Shown: one piece after another, positions 1 to 11,941 of the stretch
Position numbering within the stretch: the stretch's first letter is position 1
Layout of the letters: every line of letters begins with the position of its first letter
Origin: Tubiluchus corallicola
Lineage: Eukaryota > Priapulida > Priapulimorpha > Priapulimorphida > Tubiluchidae
Length of the DNA stretch: 64,000 bases
NCBI GenBank assembly: GCA_030141605.1
Contig: JAQGDQ010000232.1
Span: 248,001-312,000 of the forward strand
Reading direction: 5' to 3'
The notes under the pieces: model-generated
Database searches by the model: none
What the model was told of the DNA's origin: nothing
Seen by the model: only the letters and a program-made list of their open reading frames with translations
Made by a program: the position numbers and the translations under genes

Positions 1-836
1 GAGAAAATAATAAGGCTATTGATTTGATAATAATAATGAAAAGATTTGTTTGTGAAAATGTAATTTTTCCCTGCATGTTTCAAAAGCTGCGATGGGCCTA
101 CTCAGAAGCTTCGCCAAATGTTAGCATAGGAAATGACATGATTATAAATGTACTTCACAGTAAATTAAAGACATACATTGTGCAGAAATCTTAAAAACAA
201 AGAAACGAAAAAATCTGTGAAATATTGCAAAGATATTAAATCATTAACTATCATCTAATTCATCTTCCTTTTTAGCTTTCTTTTAAGAGTAATGGACTAT
301 AAGCAGTGTTTTAAAGGAAAATTAAATGGTATCACGCATTTTGCTTTTTGTTAGGAAAATTCACAAACACGTTGAACAACATTTAAATGTTTGACAAATT
401 AATGTGAGGAAAGTCACAAGCCAGCATCAAACAGCTGATTAGCAATCCCGAAATGTTTCTAAACACATAACACATACAACAAGAGACACACAAATTATAA
501 CAAAGAAATTATAGGTCATGACGCCTGCAACAGTAAATGACAGGATAAATTAGACAATGATATTTTGCCTACTGTGCACAGGCTGTATAAGTTTTGTAAC
601 ACATTTCTACTGTTCTGAGAGAATCAACCTTTATAATGTACTGATCAAAGTGCTGCCCGGAGCAGACCACTCTTTTGCTCACCTAGCTATGCCACTGAGG
701 TATTAGAACAACAGTACCTGCTCATTAACTACATTCACTAACAAGTTATAGATGCATAATAAACCAAGCAAATTTTGCAAAAAAGCTATAAATAACGTTG
801 AGTTTTCTCTACAGACAAGTTAAGACACATATTTAC
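1..836. other. No gene found; downstream intron of chitin synthase
   Basis: This stretch should be the intron after the last visible chitin synthase exon, whose donor reads gtaaat on the minus strand at 831-836. The next conserved chitin synthase block should begin with a Val-Met-Tyr-rich segment. I searched the minus strand for it and did not find it, so it probably lies beyond the left edge. Confidence 0.5.
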
Positions 837-3400
837 CTGACTCCATCTTTTCTTGTTTCGTATTTTAGCGTTATCTTTCAAATGCAACATAAGGGTCATT
901 CCGCTAAGTAGCGTGAATGTGCACTGATTTCCATAAGGTGTATCAAGAAACTTGAAATTGTTACTGTCAGATCTGCATAGAAAATAGATTAACACCTATT
1001 AGGTAACTAACTCACAGATGTTTGAACATGAATAAACAATAAACAAATAAACGTTCTCAAGTGAATTTGCATGACTATATGTACAAAATGTCAACTAAAC
1101 ACAAGATGTTGCACTTACTTAAGCAGGCTGCAGAGAACTTGCAAAAAGTTCTTCACATATTCATTATATGTCTTTCGTCCATGTTTACAATGCACATCTT
1201 TGCTCAATGCATCGTCAAAAAATATGTGAACTGAAATACCAACACCAATAAATATGTAACAATGTATATATAAGGAGTTAAGAGTGTCAACACACAAAAA
1301 TTTTCTAACTTAGTCAAGCTAGCAAACACTGAATCAAATGAAAATTCATTCATTAATTAAGTTATGACTCGCACTTCAGCCATGATTAATTGATAGACAA
1401 ATTACAGGCCACAATCTTGATTAGAATGATCTGAAACTAGCAAAAAACTCCCATGTTTAAGCATTCATAGCAAGGTTTGTTTTATGTGAAGCATCAACTA
1501 AGCAGCACATTAATTAATTCAGCAAATGCTTACAAAAGGTCAGTTTCAACTGCAAAATGTTTTAACAGTCTGCACACATTGTGGAATCTCTCTAACAGAA
1601 CGACGTTTACTGTCTTATATGGGCTACAGTTGGGCTTTGAAGAAAGAATTATTTACTACCAATACTCTAAACAACAAGAAAACATAATGTCCTGTTGCTC
1701 AGATTATAGGAATTATGAGTAAAAAATTAAGAAATGGTGCAGAACCCTGTTCTATGGTTGACCATAGACTTCAGATACGACAACCTGTAAGAAGGCAACT
1801 TTATATCTATAGACCTATAAGCCACACGAGTTTTAGATTTCTTTTTCTGAACACTAACATTTCCCCATGGGTTGTAATTGCAATGACCTTATTCTTTTTG
1901 CATTGTCTAATAGAGTCCATGAATAAACAAAAATGAGGACCTAATTTGTTTGGGTTCTCTAAATTATTCCAAAGTAAGTTATCTAGAAACTTAGAAATTT
2001 GATAAAAAGATAAAGTAAAGAACTGTACAAACAATGTCAAACTGTAACTACGTTACCTTCGGATTCATAATAGATAGTATCTTGTTTGTGTGGTCCTCTT
2101 AGTACTTTTTCTGTTCTTCTAATAAATTGATCCTCATCACACCTGTAAAACACATGGTAAACCTATTCAAGTTTTGCAACCTATAAAAATATTATTTTTA
2201 ACTGTATGCCATGGTACAGAAGTGTGTGAAGAAATTTGTCACAAACAAGTACAGAAACAACGAATTCGTGGAAAATACATGGTGTTCATAAGACATTTAC
2301 TCTCACATTCTAAGATAACGGCACTAATACGTAAGCAAAAATATAGTAAACAGAGATATCATACCAATTCACCTGAAAAACGTGGATTCAGTCTGTAAGC
2401 CATAATTATTAAATTACAATGTATGCTAAAAAACCTAAATGCAAGGAAAGCTCATTCTCAGGGTTTATTACAACAAACTACAAGATCAACACATCTCTCA
2501 CTCTAGTGACTGGCTTGCAAAGGTTCTTCACGTCAGTCATGATTCTTCAAGGTAAAATGCAAAGTGCTTGGGCAGAGGAATGAGCAATAATTGTCATTCG
2601 TAGACTTCCCTTCGAGAGACATTTATTTCTGTAGAATATGGGGCAAATTGCCAACCAAATTAAAAAATTAAAATTGTGCTACAACTTCTATAATAGACTA
2701 ACCTAGTCTAGATAAGCTCCATGAATGTCAGTCAAATTGATATTTTTGTCAGTATACTGCAGTGGGACAACTCAAATGGTCAAGACTATCTGGGCTAGTG
2801 CACTCAGTAGAATTTCACACGGCAACTGTTTTTCGAGTATTGTACATTAGTGTACTAGTTGGTAAGCCCACCTATCACCATTTTTCTTTATTTCCCAGCA
2901 AAACATCTGTCTTTTTTGGCATCCAAACACATATCAAAAAATATACATTTAAAACAATCAGGTAGTAAAAAGTTTAAACCAAAACACTCACACACAACTG
3001 CATGCTTTATGGTCATCTTTGAAAATCAAAACCTGGTGCATAAAGAACACGTAATTCGAAAGCTTAATAAGGCCTACTTAGAACTGCTAACATGTAAGTC
3101 TCAAAAAACAATAAATGAGGAACAAATAAATGGCCACAAACAATATTGCAATGCATGTAATACACAGTCTTTTATTGCAAGCTAAAGGTGTAAGTTGTCC
3201 ATAATTATAATTAAAAATAGCCAACTGTCACATAAAAAATAATGTTCTTACCTCAAGATAGATTTCAACAAGGTTTCCATCTCTTCTATTGTCTCATGCC
3301 ACATGGTTGCACAAATGTAAACTTTCACTGGTATTTGGTGCAAAAACTTAAACTCAGGAAGTCCACAGAGCAGATCAGGGACCATTTGTATAGTAACATC
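837..3400 (-). CDS. Chitin synthase (GT2 family), four internal exons, partial
   Basis: Chitin synthase is a multipass membrane glycosyltransferase that polymerises GlcNAc from UDP-GlcNAc. Four minus-strand exons join in frame: 3252-3400, 2057-2142, 1119-1230 and 837-972. In order they show the metazoan chitin synthase blocks: an ICATMWHET-type motif, LRCDEDQ, YYESEVHIFFDDA, then DTPYGNQ, HLKD and IRNKKRWSQ just before the next junction. Junction phases close exactly (AG+G, G+TT, AA+A). These blocks precede the catalytic EDR/QRRRW region, which must lie off the left edge. Upstream, the frame of the 3252 exon stays open to a stop near 3440 and holds an in-frame ATG near 3409-3411, so it could be a first coding exon. 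I found no exons for the usual N-terminal membrane helices in 3401-5990. The identification is firm, but the extent is partial and the 5' end is unresolved. Confidence 0.88.
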
Positions 3401-5990
3401 CTGTTTTGCCATAGTTTTAGTAAAACTATCCTTATGCGCTTTTTAATGCGAAATTATCTTTATTATATGTAGCTGTTATGGCGTTGCGTTTGAGTTACAG
3501 GAGTTGTATTATTCAATTGCTGTGCACACATATGACGTTGAACATAATCAGATGTTATATATATAATAACAAGCGAGTACATAGATTTCGTCATAGCGAG
3601 TATACATTTCTTAGATTTCATTCTGAACAAATAAGTGATCAAGGACATAGAAGCCTATATAGTACATTGATATCACTGGGCCCTATGTGGCCTTACTATC
3701 ATGGTAATACTATATGATAAACTGTTCAAACATGAACTGATGACCAGACAAGACAGTGGCGTTAACAGTGTAAGTTACACACTTGTTTAAACATTAATCC
3801 CAGAAGTTGCCAAACCTTCCCAAAGAAAGAAATTACTAAGACATTGAAAAATGTAACAGTACTGTTGGTGACTGCAAAGACTTGGTAGAATGGAAAGATC
3901 CACAAAGTATTAAGCTATCATGAAATCAACTGAGATTCATACAATAACAGTACTGTACAGACCTTTAATCAAATAGACACTCAGAATTAATTACTCTTTT
4001 AGCATTGCCCACTGCAAATAATAAGGCAGTTTCATTGGTCCGTGCTATACACCTTATACACTATATAAAACAGTGAACATGAACAGATTATATGACTATA
4101 TATATGCATATTAGCTATTATTGGTCTCACATCTTTGCAACTATATATGTGCATACTTAAGATGTGAAAAATATGGAACTCATATTATTACAGTGATAAT
4201 TATATTTGGCTTTTGTGCTTCAAATTCAGTTTTCTAATTTTGCTCTCAAACAGAACAAACTGCTCTGAATAATGTTTGTGTAATATTTATTGTAAAAATT
4301 ATTGAAAAAAAAGCTTAATGAGTTACTCTTTCATTGGCATTATTATACACATGGTTTTACATAAATAACATTGTGAATTATCCAATTACATACTGAAAGA
4401 TTCAGATCATTTACAAGGCAAAGGCACATTGATAAAACTAATAAATGAATCTGCTAAACAAATTTTCTGCTTACAAAGTTTCCAACAGTTGTTATGTTTA
4501 TCTGGATAATATTAAGTTTATTAAAGAAGAGGTGAGTTCATAAACTTTTTATTTTATTGACAAATATGTATTGGTGATTAGGCTCTTCTGGTCATAAAGT
4601 AAACCAATGAGCAATTTATAATGCAAACATGCAAGCAATACAGGGTGAACTAGCAGTCACAACGTCATGCTTTTAACATTTTGCTTGCGATTAAAGTTTA
4701 AAGTACATTACTAGAATGTATAATACTTATTTTTAGTGTTACACATGTATGTAAAAATGCAAGACTAATGTCTATGACTGAAGTCAGAAACATGAGAATT
4801 ACAAGATTCGAAGGAGTAGGCCTAACGTTTTTACTCACGCTCAAAAAAAAACAAAACAAGAAATTTTTCAGGTAACACTAGAGACATTTTATGACCAGAC
4901 TTAGAGTTCAATGAAAATGACAAGTCTTCACTTAATATATCTGAAATGAATTGAAAAATATATTATTCATTATTAGTTCAGTAACGAAAGAAAAAAAATG
5001 AAAAAGTTTAAAATAAATGTTTAATTTAATATCTACTAATTTGTCATTAAACTCAAATGCAAGCACAATGTTTAAGTTTAGTTTGTCTCCAAGTTACTGT
5101 AAAATTATAATATCATACGAGTATTTAACAGTTCAAACATCTAAATCCTGAAGTTACGCCATAAGATGGTACAGGAAACTTAAATGTAAGCAACAATTAT
5201 TATTAGCTATTTAAATGCTACTAAAGAACTACCAATGCACTAATAAAACTGGCTACTAATTTATTTACCTAAGTATAACAAGCCGTGTCACAGCACTTTT
5301 TAATATTACATTTAATTACATTAAAGTTGAGGTCCAAAATACTTGAAAGCAGCATTCTTTCAACCATGAAAGTTCAATTCTTTGCATGTCTTTCTCTTAC
5401 TAAACCCACACTTTAATGAATGCAGCACTAAATGAAAGTGAGCTACCTTTTGTATTTAGTGAATAGGTCTACATTTAAAATATATATTGCAAAGCTAGGG
5501 CTATCTAGGCTAGGTAAGGGGACAATGATAAACGAGGGCTATCAGAGGATTCATAGGAGAGCTATGAGCAGCAAGATAGGTAAGAGTGTGGAAAGTTTAA
5601 TGGCCAAATTGTAAAATAAATTGTGTTAATCCAAGCCAGGTTCACGTTTGACTCCCTTCAATTTTGAGTGGGTACATATGGTATTTTTTGATTTCAAATA
5701 GGTTTTATCAAATAAAACAATCTCACATCTAAAGATGAACGAAAGAAGAAGAAAAATGAGAAACACAACAACAATGAGAAAATCATTGCTAGAATTACCT
5801 TTCCAAATAAATCACAAAAAAAAGACAAGAAAGTCATTGCTTACAGTAATTGCTTGTTTTTTCTGCTTCACAATTAAGATTTATAGCATTATTTCAATGA
5901 AGTCTTTTGAAAACAACTTCAAATTCTTAAGCAGGATGTCTATGTCTAAATTATTTCATCATTATAAGACAAGAGAGGCATGATGGTGGC
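3401..5990. other. Spacer between chitin synthase and FUT8; no convincing exon
   Basis: About 2.6 kb of AT-rich DNA. It must contain the FUT8 3' UTR (reading left from 5991) and either the chitin synthase promoter or its missing 5' exons. I looked for minus-strand acceptor-exon-donor combinations near 4833, 5269 and 5445. None gave chitin synthase-like protein. Short open frames on the plus strand, such as 5432-5614 and 5735-5983, have no recognisable content. Confidence 0.5.
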
Positions 5991-8943
5991 TTAGTGAGAA
6001 GAGAAAAATGGTCTTTTCTTATGGGATGGAAATTTTGCTGTTGGAACATCGAGCTCTATTTTGTATGAGAAAAACGCGCCGAATCTACCACTGCCATCAG
6101 CCATGGTACCGACCGAAAAACCATTCCACAGGTTACCAACATCTTCTACTCGATCACCCACAGAAAGCCCAAGATCACCATTAAATTTTGCTTCATTGGA
6201 ATAGATAGCTATCCCTCGTGGATGAATGCCAAGTCCAAAGTAATAAGAATTGTCTGGTGAACGGATAAGTTGTGATGCATCTACGTGGCGGGTATTCATA
6301 AGCTCATAAGAAAGCCGACACACCTAAACGATGTAATAGCTAGATTGCACTAAAGCTACTCCATGTCATGAGGGGTTCCATACCTGAGTTAAATTAACAA
6401 ACTACGAAAGCATACAATAAAAATTGATCATCACTAAAAACAGAATTGCATAATATAAAAACATTCTAATTTAATTAACCAGAGCAGGCTGGTAGTACAA
6501 GTCGGTATAGGATTCCTCAATCTGCATTCAAATACAACTGCAAGGAAACTGGTACACAAAATGTAGGTAATTGCACTATCATTATTTAGAAACATATGTC
6601 CGACTGTGATATTCTTGTTACATTTGTGGACTTCCAAATCAATTTTTATTTCGAAAAGATATTTTTCCGTTAAATTACTGTTATTGTAAAAGTAAACTGT
6701 TGCGCTTATTGCACCAATGATATAGTCAGCAGAAATCCACAGTAGTGGTCGTTGGCTAGTTTGCAAGCAGAAAAGCTGTTCAGCTGGTGAAACTAAAACA
6801 AGCTAGTATAGTACATAGTTTACAGTTCACTGTCTGAAATTTGGAAAGTTGCAATAATGATGAAATGAACAAATTCAAAATTTTGTGGTAGGTAGAGAGC
6901 AAAACAGGTGATAGAAAGAGAGATAGTGTAAAAGCTTCAAAAAGAACACATCGGTGCAGTTTTTAATGCTATCAGACTGCATCCTACATTTGCTTAAAAA
7001 CACCCTGCAAGTATTCTCCTAAAAGAAAAATACATGGATATAAATTCACACGAAGTTGAATTTTTGTTAAAAAGGAAAATTTAGCTAAAAACAAACTGCC
7101 ACAATACAACTGTTTTTACTTTAATAAAAACTACAAGGTACTCACGTGCGATGACAACGTACAAATGAGGAAGTCAGTTTTAGAAAGAAAGTAAATATCA
7201 CGTATAACTCCCTCTAGTGAGTTTTTCGTATAACGGTTTTCAACAGAAGCTGAATATGCTACTTCTTCACTGCCGAGAATGGTGTACTGTGGGTATCTGC
7301 GAAAATAACTAAGACGTGTTTTCGAATTGAATCGTTCACACAAAATCATGTTAAAATTTGTTGACAAAAGTCAAAAAAGTATTCACTAACTACACAAAAT
7401 ATCAAAAACAATACAGAAAGAAGATAATGAATGAAGTAACCACATGAATTAAAAAAAGTTACTACTTGCAAAAACGTGTAGTCAAACACGCCTAACAATG
7501 TAACCAAAATGCAATTTTCATTAATTTTTTAAAAGCAAGTCACACTGGAGTGAAGTTAAGTGACTTTTCTTATCTATTAAACCAATATAGCAAATTTAAA
7601 CAAATTAAATATGCTACACAAGATAACAATGATATTAGCTTACTTGCTTCTTGCCTCTTCTAAGACAGAGGGATCATCAGTTGCTAGATAAATCCGTTTT
7701 ATTAATACAGGAGCTTTTATTTCTAACTGTGAATAATAATGATCTGCATGCTGCATGTATTCATCAAGTTTATGTAGTCCAGCTTCAGATAGAAGCTTGT
7801 CTGTCCTTCGTACATGTACACTGAAATTTTTAAGATACTCCTTAATTTTAAAATTTATTTTTTCTGGTTTTATAATATAATTAGATGGTCCTAAAGAATC
7901 TATTAAGATCTAAAGATAATGAACAGATATGGTTCATAACACTAAAACCAATATCATTCTAGTAATGTAGTATAAAAACCAATTTAACAAAATTAGTTTA
8001 GTTTTTACAAGTTTTTTCACCTGGAATTACTTATTTTTTTGTTTTCAGTATTTACGGGTTAATAAAAATCATGGATAAGATGGGGCGTAGAAAATATTCA
8101 GAAAAAAGGCAAATCATTGCCACATCATGAGATCGCAACAAATTAGAATATGATTAGACCAACTCTGCACATTGGAAAAAAAACCATTGTTAGTATTAAA
8201 ATCTCTAACATTACCCAACGATTGGAGATGTGAAGTTCGTTTGTCGCTTAATCATTGCTAATGTTCCAGCCAGATAATGCCTGGGATGAAACAAGTATTT
8301 AGCAAACTGCCCTACCCACCACAACCCTGGGTAGGCATGGAAGCACTGTAAGTGATCAGCCAAGTCTTCTGGAACAGCAAGAGGAATGTAGTCCATTTTG
8401 TTTTTCAGAAAATCCAGATAAGGAAGGTCAACTGTGTCTGCATTACCAGCAGCATCTGCTTCTGAAATGGCAATATTTCTATAAAATGTTACAAAAAGCA
8501 AAAATACACCTAAACAGATGTAAAGACAGATGTCTTTTAAGTCTTTTAAGATTAATTCAGATGTTAAAAAATTAAGGCAAGCGCAGAAAGTTTAAGAAGT
8601 GGAACATAAAAAAATATTTCAGCTATTCATGAGTTTTGTTCCAAGAACCCATTTCCTTACATTTGCTTCACTTTCTGCGGTCGGTATAGCTTTGTTAAAA
8701 TGCATTAGCATCGTTAAGTGAGGACCTATTGTATTTGCGGAATCCCGAATTGGCAACCTGTTAAGCTCCATCATGCCATATATATAAAATATTCTGGCTC
8801 TATTTTGAAAGTTCTGTAAGCTGAACAGAAGAAAGGATTGTTTGATATTCAACATAGAAAATCATAAAAAATCACTAGGCAACATCTCAACACCATTCTC
8901 CAATGAAAGAGTGTATATGAACCAAGTTTAGTTTACATGAGAT

Positions 8944-9030
<87 letters not shown>

Positions 9031-11941
9031 GCGTGCGTGTCTTCGGAGTAACAATGTACCAAGTTTGGACAAACTAAAAGTTGTTGTGTGCTCCTCAATT
9101 CCAGACCATTGTCTGGATGCGATAGCAGTAAAACAAATTGGTAAAAAAAATACACTAAAAAATTACAAACCGTTCCATGGGACAACATTTTTAATGTGTG
9201 AAATATTGCAATATATGCTTGGAGGCACTAGGGTTTTCTCCCAACCAACACTGCTGTATTGTATTCCAGTAGAGTTTAGAACTAATGTACGATCAGTGGC
9301 ATAGGCAACAACTAAGCAATATAACACATGATGGAACTGACAACCAAATCCACAACGTTTATGAATGTCACATCGAAGTTTCCTTGCGGCGAAACAATCA
9401 TGTGGATTCTGCAAGTACCAATTAGTTTAGGTTTAGCAAAAAAAAACAATATGCAAATTTCCATCCTTATATCATGCTTAACTGTTATAGAAATGGAAGC
9501 TAACACTATATACATAAATATACAGTACAAAGCTCTGAAGTACAAACAATTGTAATGTTTATTTATGTCCAAAAACATTCACAATACAAATACCAATTTC
9601 TTATATTAGGCCTACATTACACCATCTGAGTAGTGATGATTATAACTAATTTTTGTAGCCAAATCCCAATCAAGTATGGACTCAGATCTTTTATGTTCAA
9701 ACTAAAATGAGGGTACAAAATAACACAGTTTGAACAGTGATCCAAATTTCTTAGAATTGAAATGCCATATAGTAAAGTCAGGTATGTGATTATCACTTTA
9801 ATAGAAAAAGAAATCAACAAAAGTAACAATTAGATCGTGAAAGTAAAACAGTGTTACTAACTTGTAAAGCTTTTAAACGTTTCTGTAGTATGCCACTAAC
9901 ATATTCTGACTCAAAAGACATCCATGGCTGTGTGTCAACTGCTGCATTCAGACTTTGTAAATATTTCAATGCTATCCTAAGTTCATAAATATTTTTTAAT
10001 ATAAATCACCTCATACAAAGCCAACGGCCACTCAAGTTATGGGGCTACAGTAGATAGATGAAAATATGAATACAATACGACATCAAAAAAAAACAAACAA
10101 ACAGAATTTATATAATTAATTTGCTAATATTTTACAATGCGTATCTGCAGACATTCTGCTTGATTTAGACAAAATTGTAGTTTTTAGATAAACAATGTCC
10201 TGGCAGAGAATTTCACAGATAAGAAGCAGTTTTACGTCTGAGAATGCTTTAAGAAAGACTATGAGAAATAGTGAAAAAACAAACACTGTAAATGAACTAT
10301 TAGCATCTTCCACAAAAGTAACAATAAAAGAGCTAAAAATTGCAAGTGATTTCCAAAGAGCAAGGGAATGCAGATTGATCCAAATCAGAGCTAAATAAAT
10401 GGATAATACAATTTTGCAACTCATCAAGTAGATTAAAGCAAGACAAAAGTTAGAACAGATGTGCGGGCTGGTTCTATTTTAATGAAATAGTAACAATTCA
10501 CTCATAGCAAAGGAATTAACTCAACTTAGTGTTTCATGACTGAAAATAAGGAAGGCAAGGCTGGATTAATATGGGTAACTAGTGGAAGTTTCAAATGCCC
10601 AATAACTATTGACAACTTTTATTATAAGCCCAAGAATGTAGCATTAATGATATCACATTGTGAAGAAAAGCTTTTAGCTGCTGCGGTTTGACCCATAAGT
10701 TCATCAAATCTGATAGCCCCAGAACACATTCTGTATTTGATGACTAAATCAAATGAGGATTTTCAATAGAATGTCACAGTTCTGTTCATATGACTGTGGT
10801 GTTCTTAGGTCACTGCAACTTAGGGAGCAACAATACTGATTTGTTTAACTGCTGACAAGTTGCTTACTGTGATTGCTTTAATAAAATAATGCAATTAACC
10901 ATAAGCTAAGGCATCAAGTTTGATAAACAGAACAATTTCTCCTAAAGTGACCAGATCTGCATTCAATTTTCAAGAGCACTGACCCCTTTTCTTCCCGAAA
11001 TACATCTAATATATAGCCTGCTTCCCACATGATTTGATCCAGAGATGAGTAGGTTTTCAGCAGATTCAGACGATGACTCACAAAATAGTCCATCTCTATT
11101 AACTGATTTTGTAATCGTCTGTACATTTGCTGATAAGCAACTGTAGGCTTTCTGACTAGAAATAAAAATGAAAAACTTTCAGCAGATATGAAAGCAACTT
11201 GATTGAAAAATAATAAATGCACATCAAGCAAATTCATTGAACGAGAAATATGCAAGCATTAAAATCATTTAATAATGATAATTATTAGTTTTTCATTGGT
11301 AGGCATCAAAACACACATATTTCATGCTTATGACTCATCCAGTCAAAGCTATTGTTTAAGTTTTTGTAAGTTAAGTTGAGGGGTTCTGTGTTAGCAATGT
11401 TGACCTGCTAATAACTAATTAAAAGAAATTAGCAGGAAGTGTCTAGCAATTTGCATTAAAGTGGATCATTTTTCCATTACAAGCACCGTGATAGTATTTT
11501 GCAATGATATTACATACATAATCATGTTTATTGCAATATTTTTACGTTATTGTTTCCTACAATTACAAATATGAGTTAGTAAATTTACCTTCATCACACT
11601 TTGATGCTGCATCTTTTTCCCTGCAAAACAATTTACTAAATAAATGCAGAAATTCAAATACTTTTTAAACTGAATTGTAAAAATCATTATTTCAAGGCAA
11701 TAATGTCTATAACTACATACCTGTTGTTGACCTGAGATTCAAGTTCAAGTATTTTTGTTTGCAAATAGCTAATTTTCGTTTGCAAACGTTGAATTTCTGG
11801 TGCAGATTCATAAATTGGTTGTGAGTAATGACTATCATCATCCATACTCGAATAAAACCAACACAAAATTAAATAGCAAAGAACTAGAGCAAACATTACA
11901 AAAAGACATTTTGGCCAACTTGTTCGTGTCTTCATAATCAC
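5991..11941 (-). CDS. FUT8: Alpha-(1,6)-fucosyltransferase (FUT8), complete, nine coding exons
   Basis: This Golgi type II membrane enzyme transfers fucose from GDP-fucose to the innermost GlcNAc of N-glycans (core fucosylation). Coding exons are 11721-11941, 11589-11620, 10984-11155, 9862-9976, 9171-9408, 8215-8461, 7644-7820, 7146-7296 and 5991-6323. They total 1686 nt, giving 561 residues against 575 in human. A short cytoplasmic start is followed by a signal anchor near residues 12-30, then a coiled-coil stem. Next come the donor-binding motif HVRRTDK near 344-350, YLATDD near 386-391, the NRYTKNSLEGVI block and CTLSSH. The last exon is a C-terminal SH3 domain with DASQL, YYFGLG and FSYKIELDV-like strands. 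All junctions are in phase with GT..AG ends, including a 32-nt exon. There is a possible 5' UTR exon ending near 12295 (donor gtaaac on minus). The start is one of two close Met codons at 11941 and 11935. Confidence 0.95.
8946..9028. repeat. (TG)n microsatellite in a FUT8 intron
   Basis: About 41 uninterrupted TG units on the plus strand, so (CA)n on the FUT8 sense strand. The tract starts about 140 nt after the donor at 9170. It generates long spurious His-Thr and Cys-Val open frames in several phases. Confidence 0.98.

Noticed and set aside
8619-8855. 78-codon minus-strand frame inside FUT8
   Set aside because: It looks protein-like in part, but FUT8 exons 9171-9408 and 8215-8461 join in frame without it, matching the family. 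It has no resemblance to FUT8 or to another family I know.
8887-9304. His-Thr and Cys-Val rich open frames on both strands
   Set aside because: Simple translation of the TG/CA microsatellite.
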